From contig JABYQS010000030.1 in NCBI GenBank assembly GCA_022592435.1, forward strand, positions 210,599 to 274,598: a stretch of 64,000 nucleotides of DNA, written 5' to 3'. This document shows, in pieces, positions 33,989-44,909 of the stretch (positions within the stretch are counted from its first letter, which is position 1; each line of letters begins with the position of its first letter). The notes below the pieces were generated by a model. That model was not told the origin of the DNA. It did no database searches and worked only from the letters and a program-made list of their open reading frames with translations. The translations under genes and the position numbers were made by a program. This stretch comes from Cerioporus squamosus. Lineage: Eukaryota > Basidiomycota > Agaricomycetes > Polyporales > Polyporaceae.

Positions 33989-35839
33989 TCAATAATCGCC
34001 AAACCTGAATGAAGATCGTATCAGCTTCACGTGGCATCCCTCAGAAGGGAGCGTCGAGCGTACCTGTCTGGCATGAGGACAGGCGCAAGCAAGCTCCAGA
34101 TGTACAGAAGCATGCAGATCCAGCTTGACACCACGCGCATCCACATTGCCACTTCCGAGCGGCCAATGTAGACGTCCTGGTCGTGGTTTGGGTTCGAATC
34201 TGGCTTGACCACGTTCCTGAGGGACCTTGTGAGCAGACCAGCGAGGCGGAGGCAAGCGGAGATGCGTACCAATCTGTGAGGAGCATCGCAACGTACATCG
34301 CGCCGATCGCGAAGATGACATGGAACCACGCGTACTGCGAACATCTGTGTAAGCATCTGTGCCAGCGACAGCCCAAGGCGGATCCACGTACGTTGTACCG
34401 GGTACCGGAACGCTCGTCGTCCCTGGCCTCTCCGGTGACCTCATCCTCGTCCTCGTCTTGGAACTCCTCGTCAAGCGCAGAAGCCGGGATCGCACTGCAC
34501 AGTTGATAGATCAGTGCACCGCCTAGAAGAGACAACGTATGACGAACCCAGCTTCAACCGCAGCAAGGAGCGCCTGGTACCGCGGCGACTCGGTCCTCCC
34601 AGGCTGTGTATTGACTACGCCGAGCTCTGCGTGGTGGTCGTCTTCAGGCAGCTGAATGGTGCCCTTCCTGTCCTTCCCGACCAGCGCTCGGCTCTGCGTG
34701 GCAGCCCTGCTTGTCGAGTACGCGATCGCCAGGAACGTGAACACAGCGCCGAGGAACAGAGTCGTGTACTGCGTCCCGGATCCACGGCGCAGAGGGTTGC
34801 ATGCGTTGTGATCGTGGTTGCCAACGGCGGACATGATGAGATATGTGCAGTACACCGCGACCATGCTTGACTGTGCCAGACCGGAACGCGGGTTGTACTC
34901 CTGGACGGTTGGGTGGACACACATGATGGTGATGAGGATGCACAGCGCGAGGTTGAACGAGATGAAGAAGCGGTTCAGCGTACAGCCGTCCCCGGCGAAG
35001 AAGGCGTACAAGACCCCGGTGAGCGCGATGGTGGCGATGTACATGCCCCCGGTGGAACCGATGAGGATCCACTGCCAGAGGTTCGAGTTCGAGTTCTCCC
35101 AGTTCTCAAGGCATGTCTCGGACCAGGTGTGTGCGAAGTCGACGAGGAGGACGAGACCGAGGAGGATGAATATCGAGGCGCCGATCATGGAGACGTAGTT
35201 GCCCCAGAACATGAAGAAACCGTTCGGGATGAAGAACGATACGACGACGAGGACGAGCCATAGGAGAACCTTGGGACCCCACCAGCCGTTCTGAATGGCG
35301 GCGCGCTTGTCCTTCGTGTCTTGTACGCCGATGAGGGATGAACCTACGAGGAGGTGGAACAAGGAGAGCGCGAAGCAGATGCGGTGGACCTGGTGGCGAG
35401 GTCACAGCCTGGATTTCTGGGCAGAGTAGATGCGGACTCACAGCAAGAACTCCGTAGCACTTGTCTCCCTCGCAGTCCATCTTCAAGTATCCATGGCTCA
35501 GCTTCTCGATCTGCTCTATGATGATCGGTGACTTCATGAGCCATGCGAGCATGGAGTTGAGACAAAAGATCATCTGTGCGTAAATTGTCAGCCTCCTGCT
35601 TCAGCCCATAGTAAACAGCACTCACCGCAAAGCCGACACGAGTAGCAATAGAGGAATTGCAGTTACATGACTTGCAGAACATCGACGCTGCGTCCTGGGT
35701 GAGCTCCGACCCCAGCCGCGCCGCGTAAGTATCGCAACTTACCCGCTGTCGACGTGAAGCAGAACGCCAGCCCTGCAAGGCATGACGAAGCAACAGTTCC
35801 GAATACACCAGCTAGTGGGAAAGAGAGCAGAATGCCCAT
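33989..35839 (-). CDS. Serine incorporator family membrane protein (SERINC/TMS1)
   Basis: Starts at 35839 (MGILLSFPLAGVFGTVASSC), then the Cys-rich FCKSCNCNSSIATRVGFA and the loop MDCEGDKCYGVLAVHRICFA. The membrane core follows: FHLLVGSSLIGVQDTKDKRA, NGWWGPKVLLWLVLVVVSFF, FWGNYVSMIGASIFILLGLV, DFAHTWSETCLENWE, CTLNRFFISFNLALCILITI and PRSGLAQSSMVAVYCTYLIM. An acidic cytosolic loop (DEEFQDEDEDEVTGEARDDE) precedes YAWFHVIFAIGAMYVAMLLT, and the last segment is LLYIWSLLAPVLMPDR. The stop could be at 33989, after a final short exon reading FGDY, or at 34027 if the last donor is unused; the spliced form looks closer to the family. About ten membrane spans. The fungal homologue TMS1 is a vacuolar/Golgi membrane protein of unclear biochemical role. 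Confidence 0.9.
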
Positions 35840-35877
35840 CGTGGGCGACGGGATGGTGATGGTTTCGCGCAAGGAGG

Positions 35878-35940
35878 GGAGACAAATGGACTTACCGGAG
35901 ACTCACCCAGACTTACGGGAGACTTACCAGGACTTATCCT
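35878..35940 (-). repeat. Array of 5'-splice-site-like motifs upstream of SERINC
   Basis: On the minus (sense) strand five degenerate 10-13-bp units follow one another: GATAAGTCC, GTAAGTCTCCC, GTAAGTCTGG, GTGAGTCTCC, GTAAGTCC. Three are good U1 snRNA target matches. The array lies 39-101 bp upstream of the SERINC start codon, so in the promoter or 5' leader. Confidence 0.5.
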
Positions 35941-36144
35941 ACCATATCAGGGTGTTATCGACAGGATAATATCCTCTGGCCTCCGTGTCTCTGCCGACCA
36001 GATGCGGAAGCGCATCGGCAGCACTACTCTCATGGTCTCGAGCGACGAGCTGGCCTTTACTCACCTCTAAGCCGCCACCACTGAATCTGAACTCGCCAGT
36101 ACACAACTTTCCACCGTCTCGTATACTCCAGCAGCCACAACATC
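35940..36144. promoter_or_regulatory. Shared upstream region of SERINC and the DUF1748 gene
   Basis: About 300 bp separate the divergent starts at 35839 and 36145; with the adjoining splice-site-like array this must hold both promoters. A pyrimidine-rich stretch lies just before the DUF1748 ATG. No TATA box. Confidence 0.4.
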
Positions 36145-36417
36145 ATGATTGGAAGAGTCACGCACCTCCTGTTCGATGCTGCCCTGGTCAGCACGGTGTT
36201 GGCGGGTGTGCGACGGTCGAGTGGATTCACGTACGTGTATCTGACATGCCTAGAGGACCGTTGCTGACGTGCGTATAGCATTGAGACGGAGAAGATCTCC
36301 GATGGTACATTGCGCTCCGCCACGGAGAAGTACCTCGGGTTCGGGGAGACCATCTTCGACATGATCCAAGGGACTGCAGTCAACAGTCAATACTTCAAAC
36401 GCGACTCGAGGAAATAA
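36145..36417 (+). CDS. DUF1748 family small protein
   Basis: Two-exon gene, ATG 36145 to TAA 36415-36417, about 76 residues after splicing. Exon 1 reads MIGRVTHLLFDAALVSTVLA and GVRRSSGFT; the intron (gtacgt...tatag) ends before 36281. Exon 2 reads IETEKISDGTLRSATEKYLG, FGETIFDMIQGTAVNSQYFK and RDSRK. The pattern of an N-terminal hydrophobic helix with VSTVLAGVRRSTG and the later YLxxGE.IFD...VNSxYFKR matches the fungal DUF1748 family, small proteins of unknown function. Length is as expected. Confidence 0.87.
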
Positions 36418-36968
36418 GTTTATTTGGGATAGACGGGGCTGGCATTGGGCTTTATGTATTGGAGTATGTATCCGGATCAAATTCGCTCTCCCCTCACCTC
36501 TTGCTGGTTTACCTTCGGAACCAAGCAGGTTGACGATACCCCCGTTTTGGTGAGTTGTCCCTCCTCGGACGATCAGAGCTCTGTGATTGTCCCGAAACAC
36601 GCCGATGGAGGGCTAGTCGACCCCGTCAACTTGCCGTCAACGTCTCCAAAACGCGTGTTTGACCGGACCAAGTCACAGAAGGAGTGGTCCGGTCCAATCT
36701 GTGACAGCCAAGTTGTTATGCACACCGTCGGGCACGCATCAGTACATCGCGTCCCTACGCACGAAGTCTGTTCGGTGTACGGATACCCAGCGAACCCTAG
36801 TGGCACCGTCTCCTGTGCGCACTCGCGTGGTACTTGTGACGGTCCGTCAGACATATTCCACCTCACACCGGTGAGTCCCGGATCACATCAAGTACAGGTT
36901 ACTCGGTTGACTATATATTCCCCTACCACAGGTTCCATTGACGATCCATCCAGCTCCTCTCCATCGCA
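36418..36968. other. Intergenic region upstream of the hydrolase
   Basis: 551 bp. A TATA-like run (gactatatattcc, 36909-36921) lies about 50 bp before the hydrolase ATG and is the best promoter candidate. An open frame that crosses the region in another frame has no family resemblance. Confidence 0.4.
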
Positions 36969-37888
36969 ATGTCCGATCTGCATCTCAAGACAGTCTACAA
37001 GTTCCTCGACACGCTTCACGGCTCGAAGCTCTACACCGAGCATTGGTCTGCCGGCGCAGAAACCCCGTCCCAGACGATCATCCTCGTCCACGGCATGGGG
37101 AGCAGCGCCTCTGTATTCTATCCCTTCATCAGACCTCTCCTCTCCCTCATCCCCACCGCGCACGTCGTCGCGTACGACTGGCCCGGATCCGGCCAGTCCC
37201 CTCTCCCAGCGCCCTCGCTACTCAAAGTCCCCAGCTTCATCTCAGACCTCGACGCCCTCATCTCGGCGGAAGCACCCGCCGGCCCCATCAGTATCGTAGC
37301 GCACAGCGGGGGCACCGTCATCGCATCGCGATACGCACTCACCGCGTCCCCGCACGTCGCGCGCATCTCGCACATCGTTTACCTCGGGGGCCCCATCAAC
37401 CCGCCGTTCCCCGCAAAGGTCACCGCGATGCAGGAGCACATGGCCGCGCTCATTGCGGCTGGCGGCCCGAGCGTGGTGATCGACAACGTCCTCCCGATGC
37501 TTGTGGGCAAGACTACGCTGGCGGAGCGCCCCGTCGCGGCGGGCTTCGTCCGCGCGGTTACGCTCAGCCAGAGCGCGGCTGGGTACGCGGGCACGACACT
37601 GGCGTTCAGGAGGAACGTGGGCGAGGGCAGTGAGTCGATCGACTGGGCGGCGATTCAGCAGAAGGCGAAGGTGATGGCGGTGTATGGGGCGAGGACGTCA
37701 TGGTCCTGGGCGCGAACATTGCTGGCTTCTTGGACAAGTCGCCGGTGAAGATCTTGGAGCGGGTCGGACAGTGAGTCGCTTTTGCTCTGGTACTACGTGT
37801 GTGGGTGCTGATGATTCCATGCAGCACGCCGACGGTGGAAGCGCCAGAGGAGACTGCGAAAGTCGTCGCAGAGTTCATCGTGGCCTAG
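36969..37888 (+). CDS. Alpha/beta hydrolase (one-base frameshift near the C-terminus)
   Basis: ATG 36969 (MSDLHLKTVYKFLDTLHGSK). The fold markers are the beta3 strand and oxyanion loop IILVHGMGSSASVFYPFI, VVAYDWPGSGQSP, and the nucleophile elbow VAHSGGT, where Ser of the GHSGG-like GxSxG is the catalytic residue (here AHSGG). HIVYLGGPINPPF and a lid-like helical region follow. The frame then breaks at GGGG 37686-37689: one more base would give VYG-G-EDVMVLGANIAGFL, which supplies the expected acid strand. After a short intron the last exon starts HTPTVEAPEETAKVVAEF, with the catalytic His position, and ends FIVA at 37888. Function beyond ester/epoxide-type hydrolysis is not predictable. Confidence 0.82.
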
Positions 37889-38291
37889 TAGAACTGTGCA
37901 CTGCATATTAATGGTACCCATCCACCTTCGCACGTCACGTCGATTAACTGCAATTCACCATTGAATATCGATTCTCATCGACAAGCAGGCAAGCGCGACC
38001 GCTGCAACCTGAGTGTATCCCCGTCCGGGGTAGAAGCCCCGTGCAGCCAAGCAACAACCCATGTTTCGTAAAAGCTGTTCGGGGTCATACGGTATGCAAG
38101 CTGAATACAGACCATGCCATACCGTCGTCCGGTTGGACATGGATATCAGGAACTACGTCCTGTCTGCCGCACAGCATCTCGACTCGTGGGCAGTGCCTGA
38201 CCGGCCGGGACCGCAGTATCAAGCCTGAAGTCCCTGCATACATCCACTGCTCTCTCAACGAGAGTCTCTCAGACTCTTAACCCCATCCAAC
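37889..38291. other. Intergenic region
   Basis: 403 bp between the hydrolase stop and the DUF4419 remnant. No start codon for the DUF4419 frame is visible here; nothing else was recognised. Confidence 0.35.
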
Positions 38292-39422
38292 TTGCCAGTC
38301 ACCTTCGACGTCGCTCCGCGGAAACCTAGAGAATACGTCCGCTGTGCCGATCCGCCAGACCGCGTTCAGAATCTGCTCAAGGTGGCGTATGCGCGCAGCC
38401 TCCAGCTCGGGATCCGGTACAGGCTGCGGAAGAGCTCGGTGGAGAAGAGCGATGCGGGGACTCTCGTACGAAAGTCTAACGGCTTCGTGTACGCCGTGCT
38501 CGAAGCATACGGGGGTCACCACCACTTGCCTATCCGGTAAGCCTGTAGTCCTTATATGTTGTGCGATGCTTCCTTGACGAATGTTTCAGACCAGATGACG
38601 TGTGGCTGGCGATTTTGATCCAGCTCAGTTTCTAGTGAGCGGCTCCGTTCCAAGCAACTGCCCAAGATGTGCTCACTACCATAGACGATGATTTCTACTT
38701 GCAGCGTCAATGCGCACGCTGAAGAGCTACGCCGCTACTTCGTCGCACACGATGAGCAGAGAAGCGTCAGCCTCGAAGACTCCTCCAATTTTGACTATGC
38801 ATCCATCGCTCGCCAATCCGTTCGCTTGATCCAGGAGATAGTACTTATGTCCCCTTCCGCTCCAGCTCCGTGCTCCGCTGATTGGCGTACTCTGCTCCAG
38901 GTCTTCGATAGCACGTTCGTCGAGTGAGTTCTGTCCGACTTCACGACTACGGAGCATGACCGCACGATCGGGTCGACGGCACTCATGTCCACCTTGAAAG
39001 CGTACGTCCGGCCGGCACAGCCTGCAACCCGCCCCTCTTCCGATCCTCTTTGATGCCGCTGACACGAACTTCTGCCCACCAGCTATGCCAATTACTCGAT
39101 GTCCATCACTTGCGGCATCCCCTCCGGCCCCCTCGAAGGCGAGAGAGCCGACTGGGAAGAGATCCACCGCCGCCTCTCGCGCCTCTCCGAGCTTCGGTAC
39201 GAGCCCGCCGTCTGGGCAGGCATGCTGCGGCTGGCGGACAGCTCGATACACTCAGGCCGTCGGTGCATTGGTTCGCGGTCGAGAAGGAGGTACAGGGGAA
39301 GAAGAAGAAATGAATGTGCCAATCATACACGCCAAGAGGGTATGTCGGGACTAGTGTACAAGATGTCAGGCATGAATCGCATGCAGGAAGTGGCTACTGA
39401 GTCTCCTGCGGGTGAGCGATGA
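38292..39422 (+). pseudogene. DUF4419 protein, 3'-truncated and lacking an ATG
   Basis: Exons read PVTFDVAPRKPREYVRCADP, KSNGFVYAVLEAYGGHHHLP, IRPDDVWLAILIQLSFYVNA and HAEELRRYFVAHDEQRSVSL. Then come FSTTT-like DFTTTEHDRTIGSTALMSTL, ITCGIPSGPLEGERADWEEI and HRRLSRLSELRYEPAVWAGM, all as in DUF4419 proteins of basidiomycetes. At the expected start the codon is TTG (38292-38294) instead of ATG. After AGMLR (about 39230) the sequence leaves the family: the usual last third is missing and low-complexity Arg-rich sequence runs to a stop at 39422, inside the end of the convergent oxidoreductase gene. All three splice junctions seen are in frame, so decay is recent. Function of DUF4419 is unknown. 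Confidence 0.7.
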
Positions 39423-40701
39423 GCTTCGTCGCACTGACTTGGTTGTTCTTCATGCGTTGCAGACCTCCTGGAATGCCCGCAATACCATCAGGGAGAACCT
39501 CGACTCGGTTCGGCTGCGCGGAGATATCTGTCAGCCCTCGCCCGTCCTCGATCATCGGGATACATACCTTCAGGACGCCTTTCGCGACCCACTCCTCAAG
39601 CCGCTTGAACAGCTCGACGCCGAGGGCCCTGTTCTCCGGCATGTGGAAGTTGCCCATCACGACGACAACTTTCTTCCCGTCGTCCTGCTTCTTCTTCTCG
39701 GCCGGAATGTTCTCGGGCAACACGAGAAGTAACACGCCGCCTCCGGCCAGCGCGTCGTACGCCAGCGACTGAGTATCAGGGAGGGACACGGCGTCGTACA
39801 CGATCTCGGGGGCGGTTCCACCTGTCAGTTTCTCGATCTGCGCGAGAAGCTCTGAGGCGGGGAGCGAACGGTCGAGGACATGCGTTGCTCCCAGGGACTT
39901 CAGCAGTCCTTCGTTCCGTAGGGAGGCGGTAGTGATGATGGGTGAGAAGCCCGAGAGCTTGGCCACCTGGATCGCTGCCAGAGGAGGGTCCCGGATGAGC
40001 TTCCGAATGTCTCTGGTTAGGCGATCAGGACGTACCGTACTGGCCGACGGACGATGCCCCACCAAGGATCAAGATCGGCTTCCGGCATAGGCGGTAGATC
40101 CTCCGTCCTCCCATGGCGCTGTGAGCTTGGCGCTCTTCGCCTCGGGATGCAAGTGGTTGTAGAGCCCGCATACGGCGGTGGCAAGCCCTAGCGGGATAGA
40201 AGCGGCTTCGTCAAAGGCCAGGTTGTCTGGTATCTGGAGCACGGAGCGAGGTCGTCTATTCAGAACTTCGTCGAAGTCATCGTTCACCGACTCACGTACC
40301 TTTGCTGTTAACTCGGCAGGAACGATGCAGTACTGCTGGAAGGTGGAGTGCAAGTTGTCCATCCAACCCTCGAAAACGCTAGTAGAGTGTATCTGGTGAG
40401 TACAACCACGCAGCCTCGATAACCCCACGTACACTCACATCTTATCACCCTTCTGACGATAAATCACATCTGCACCGACTTCCTCAACGACGCCGGCTGC
40501 GTCTACACCGGGGACCCAGGGAAAGTTATTGATGAACACGCCGTATGTCTGGATCTTCCAGTCTACCGGGTTCAGCGCAGCCGCGAAGATCTTGACGAGG
40601 ACGTCCTTTGGGCCAGGGCGCGGGATGGAGGTCTCTCCGACTACCCACTGGCCCTGCTTCTCAAGGAGGAGAAGTGCTTTCTGTGTCGCAGCAGAAGCCA
40701 T
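39394..40701 (-). CDS. Medium-chain dehydrogenase/reductase, TOXD/quinone-oxidoreductase-like
   Basis: Start at 40701 (MASAATQKALLLLEKQGQWV). The GroES-like N-terminal domain reads IPRPGPKDVLVKIFAAALNP, VDWKIQTYGVFINNFPWVPG and VDAAGVVEEVGADV. Next come FQQYCIVPAELTAK, IPDNLAFDEAASIPLGLATA and the NAD(P)H-binding KPILILGGASSVGQYG. Later blocks are AIQVAKLSGFSPIITTASLR, KSLGATHVLDRSLPASELLA and EIVYDAVSLPDTQSLAYDAL; the C-terminus ends near 39394. The structural and catalytic zinc cysteines of alcohol dehydrogenases are absent, so it fits zinc-independent enoyl or quinone reductases. It would reduce an activated double bond with NAD(P)H. The neighbouring genes do not form a biosynthetic cluster, so the substrate is unknown. 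Its 3' end overlaps the DUF4419 remnant by 29 bp. Confidence 0.87.
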
Positions 40702-41716
40702 CGAGCGTTGGAAATAGTTCAGATTGCGTATCGCTAGAGGTCGACGGGATACTTACTTATATCGAGCTTGTGCGTTCGATAGCGTTCTAGAAGCTGAGGT
40801 CCCGGCGGCCGTCGCTCTTCCCATATATAGAGCAAATGACCATATCCCGAAGGCACTGTTGCTCTGGATAAGGCCAGAGCGAAGTATCTGCCAGTGCATA
40901 TGAAGGAGATGTGCCACGCGCTTCAGAACCTCATCGTGGAAGGCTATCGTGATTCCGAAGGTGACGTCCAGAGGTAATCGCGCTGCAATAATGACAAGTT
41001 ACAGCACCTTGAGGGAACCATCGCGCTGCTTGTCGTGAGAAAACAGTTAAGTTCACCGAGGAAAGCGAGGAGGACTCACAGCGCTCGAGCGAAGAACCAA
41101 CGATGGTTAAGGCCAACCTGAAGTAAGTATACATCCATGCGTGGCGAGCCATGGCAAGTTTGTATGTTGGCAAAACCCGAGCATCAGCGCCTCCACTCCT
41201 CTCGGTGCCTCTGCCCTTTCCTCAGAGCTCTCTCCTCCTCCTCTCTCCGCCATGTTTGTGACTCATGAGCACATCTTGTCGATGACCATGTCACCTTTGC
41301 TGGTGTTCTATATTCTCTGGTGTTGCAAACCATGCCGGCCAAGCACATCGCTGCCTCACGTAAGCCGCGCAACCTACCTCGCAAGCGCAACGTCTCTTGC
41401 CTTCGGAACCACTGGACGCAGAGTATACGAGCAATTCACGACAGGAGGCGGTCCATATGTGCATCGAATAGGTGGTTCCGTTTAGCTCTTTTTGGACATG
41501 TGTTCTCCCAGATCGCTCAAGAGGACCGTGACGATCCAGCCTCGAGGCGCGGTGGGAACTTTGTCGTCTGGCTCCCACTATGTACCGCATTGCCTTCTCC
41601 CCACCAGCTTTTTTCCCCCAACCTCGACATCCTCGTTGAAAGGTATGTACCGCCGCTCTTCTCCCTATGACTCTTGTTGAGACATAATCGACGAAATCAG
41701 GTACAGTCTCTGAACC
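40702..41716. other. Intergenic region
   Basis: About 1 kb between the divergent oxidoreductase and F-box-like genes. A plus-strand open frame at 41141-41485 has no family resemblance and was not called. No repeat was seen. Confidence 0.35.
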
Positions 41717-43912
41717 ATGTCGGCAGCTCGTTCCCCTGCGATGAAACTCGATTTCGACATCATCGTTGCGATCATGAAGTCCATGGAGGGCGACCGTTTC
41801 GAGGGCAAGAACACTATATCTGCCTTATCGCAGACATGCAAGTACCTCCGCCGGGAGGGGGTCAAGAGTCTTCTGGCTCATGACCTCAGTCTCCGAGGTG
41901 CGCGGGTTGCGTCGATTTGTGATTTTATACTGGCGGATCCGACGACGCGAGGCCCTCTCCTCCGCACTCTTGACATCAACTTCGCGATATTCCCCGTCAC
42001 CGCGGTACCATCCATGGTGGAGACACTGCATTATATTCCACACCTGACATCTCTCAAGATCCGATACTTTGGGCAGCTGCCGCAATCCGCTGCTCTAACT
42101 CTGTGCGCCGCTTTTGCATCCCTCACATGTCTCAAAGAGCTCGTGCTGTCGGGTCTCAGCTATGACCGTGGTGCTCCGGCGGGCTCACATAACGAGCGTT
42201 TCACCAGGCTACTTCATGACCTTCAGTCACCCTTGACGGCAATCGAACTCGGTCTTCCAGAACTATGCAATGGGGAAGAGCACGTCGTCTACAACCGTAA
42301 TAGGGACCCAATCTTCCTCCTATCCAAGTTCCGTACCACCTTAGAACGTGCAGCACTTGGGGGTCACGTCTTACTCAAGGAAAGCATTTCCGTTTATCCC
42401 CGCGTTACGTGGCTCTGCTTGCCTGCGTGGGGTATGCCGTTCCTTCGGCCGCTCATCACTTCCTTTCCCAACGTGCGTCACATCGAGTTCAGATACTACC
42501 TCACGTTACGGTATCCGGGGTATTACTTGTATATGACAGAAAATCCTTGCGTGGGCCACACCAGAAGAGAATGGCACGACCTCAATGTCCAATACCAGAG
42601 TACGCGGACCTGGCCGAGGATTGACTCGCTGCGAGCCACCATACTGGACGCGTACACCTACGGTATCTCCTGCTCCGTCTCGAGGATGCATCTGCGGACT
42701 GTAGGAGGAGCGCATTCCGTCGAACTGGCCATGCTATCTGCCATCTTTGCGGATACACGCCCTTCCGCTGTGCGACTGGCTCTGAAAGCGTGGTTCGGCA
42801 GGAATTCTCTCCCAATGCTACCCACTTGCTCTCCTCTCGCGCATTGTTTGACGTCACTCGAGATACGGGTGAACGTGAACATGCAAGTCTACGACTTTGG
42901 TCTCTGCTTTGTGAGTTCCCTTACCTACGTGTCGCTCAAGAGAACATTATATGTACTCACTTTCAATGTAATTGTGTTCTGCTGCAGCATCACGTCATCA
43001 AGATGGTCCAGTCACTTCTCGCCCTATCATCCTTCCGACTCGAGTTCAACTGCTGCAATTTAGAGTACATGGGTGGCGAGAAATCTGTTGCCGCTTTTGA
43101 AGGCTGGGACGACAAGGAATACAAATTCATGGGAGGCGAATACTGCCCGATCCCTGTCGGTTTCGGGGAGCATGATCTCTGTCACATGCGATATGCCATA
43201 GAGAAGCTGGACCTCCTCGAGCAAGTCCGCGCCATTGCAGCCGCTTCCTTGACTCTACGAAGGGTGTACCTGCTATGGCGACGATGCCACATGCCGCACC
43301 GCGTCGATCGACCCGCACCCCCACCGAACCGCGTCGTGGGCATCGACCTCGACAACATGCCACACTTCACTGACCGATTGGGGGACACGTCCGACGTCTG
43401 GTGCGCCGGAGATTGGTGAGAGGAAGAGCTGTCTCCCATCGCTCTGGTGAGTGAACGGTTATCGGATATACTTACTACCCGTGGAAAGGCGAATCATGAA
43501 AAGCTGACACACAAGTTCTCGCAGGAGGTACATGCTGGTACATGTCAGGTTGGGACATTCTAACAGCGGCGATAATCCCCATCTCTGGTACCCGCTCAAG
43601 CCTGACTGGAGGACGGTCATTGGTCAGTGGCCACAAGACGCTATTACAGGGACAGTTTTCACGTACTTGAGTGACGGTATCGACATACTGCGAATTCTAC
43701 GTTATCACGTAGACAGAAACGGGCCTCATTACGTTCCAATTGGATATCTCCTCCAGCAAATCTTCAAAGCGATGCGTAGGAATCGTGTGAGAGTTGGTAT
43801 CTTCCACTCCTATGTGGACTTCTGCCTTGTCGGCGATGACGCCAGCAGGAGGTGCAACCAGGAGGAGTTTGAGCCTCTCATGAATGAAAGAACCATTGAG
43901 CGACCTCTGTAA
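41717..43912 (+). CDS. F-box/LRR-like hypothetical protein
   Basis: ATG 41717. The N-terminus (MKLDFDIIVAIMKSMEGDRF, then ISALSQTCKYLRREGVKSLL) has the look of a divergent F-box. Leucine-rich-repeat-like strands follow (LRTLDINFAIFPVTAVPSMV, HLTSLKIRYFGQLP, CLKELVLSGLSYDRG, VRHIEFRYYLTLRYPGYYLY). An intron at about 42911-42988 is followed by HHVIKMVQSLLALSSFRLEF. The frame then either stops at 43419 or, more likely, uses the donor at 43416 and an acceptor at 43524. That gives W-RYMLVHVRLGHSNSGDNP and a final exon to the stop at 43912. Such proteins are greatly expanded in Agaricomycetes and, when the F-box is real, act as substrate adaptors of SCF ubiquitin ligases. The F-box call is moderate. 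Confidence 0.6.
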
Positions 43913-43938
43913 ACGGACTGTAGTCAGATTTTGCACAC

Positions 43939-44909
43939 CTAGGAGGACGCTGAGGTATGACTGACGAAAATGTGACAAAAAGTGCCATAGGCCTTCAGAG
44001 ATAAATCAAGGTGAAGCACCGTCGGATCAAGGACGCGCCAGATCGACAAGCACATCGAAAGAGTCTCCTCCTCCGAGAGCGTCCCAGAGTGATCTCGCAT
44101 TGTCACGTTGTCAACCGGGTTGGGCCGTAGGCGGGCAAATTCGCGCACGTCCGCGATGTCTCCGCTAACCGACGTCAACTTCGGCCATATGAGCGGCGCC
44201 TGTAGCGTAACATCTTGCGGAGGTGCTGCTCGACGTTCGAGACCGGATGGAGGGAGACTGTACTCGACAGCGATGACACCTGTACACGGGAAGCGCGACG
44301 GATAAGCTGGCGCAGGCGATGGACGGGCGGGCGCTGGTGATGGGCGGGCGGGCGCCGGCGATGAGCGGACGAGCACCGGCGATGAGCGGACGAGCACCGG
44401 CGATGAGCGGACAGGCACAGATGACGGGCGGGCAGGGGAAAGCGAAGGGGAGGCGACTGCAGGTAGCGCCACAGGAGAGGCGGAAGGCAAGGCGTATGTC
44501 GGAGAATGGCGGACGGACTGTTCGTTACAGAGATGCGGGCAGCACCAGTCGTCCGCCAGTCTCGTAGGGGCGCGTCGTGCCGGCCGAGGTGTTGTGGCGG
44601 GGGCGAGGCATCCCTCTCTGACCTTGATGGTGGTCTCGAAGGAACCACAGTGGATTGCGGTAGAGTATTCGGGGATAGGGAGGCGGGCTCGGATGGCGCC
44701 GACGTCTGGGGGCGGGTATCTGAAAGAATACAGACGGACCTCACCTCGGGCATAGCCCAGGCGAACCTCTTTACATGCTCCAGCGACCGCCCAGCCAATG
44801 GGATGCTTGACACCTGGAGGGAAAGATGAAGATGCTCATGAATCCAAGCCTCGAAATCTTGAATGGTGTTAAAGGACTCGATGACCATCTTAGATGGGTT
44901 GCTTGCCAT
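43939..44909 (-). CDS. Fungal hypothetical protein with a Pro/Ser/Arg repeat region
   Basis: Start at 44909 (MASNPSKMVIESFNTIQDFE, AWIHEHLHLSLQ, then EHVKRFAWAMPEVRSVCIL). A low-complexity middle is encoded by a GC-rich minisatellite. The last part reads WPKLTSVSGDIADVREFARL, SEEETLSMCLSIWRVLDPTV and LHLDLSLKAYGTF to the stop at 43939. The first and last parts are in different frames, so an intron must lie in or next to the repeat, or the repeat has caused a frameshift. The end resembles leucine-rich stretches of F-box-like proteins such as the neighbour. No function is proposed. Confidence 0.45.
44318..44440. repeat. 21-bp minisatellite
   Basis: Three near-identical 21-bp units (44355-44375, 44376-44396, 44397-44417; ccggcgatgagcggacgagc) are flanked by degenerate shorter copies of gcgggcg/gatgggcgg. 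On the minus strand in one frame the unit encodes PVLVRSS. Because 21 is a multiple of three, copy-number change would keep frame. Confidence 0.8.

Noticed and set aside
36445..37299. A 284-codon plus-strand open frame overlapping the hydrolase
   Set aside because: It is in another frame from the clear alpha/beta hydrolase and is low-complexity Ser/Pro/Arg sequence.
41141..41485. A plus-strand open frame before the F-box-like gene
   Set aside because: No motif, no continuation by splicing, and it lies in the upstream region of a better gene.
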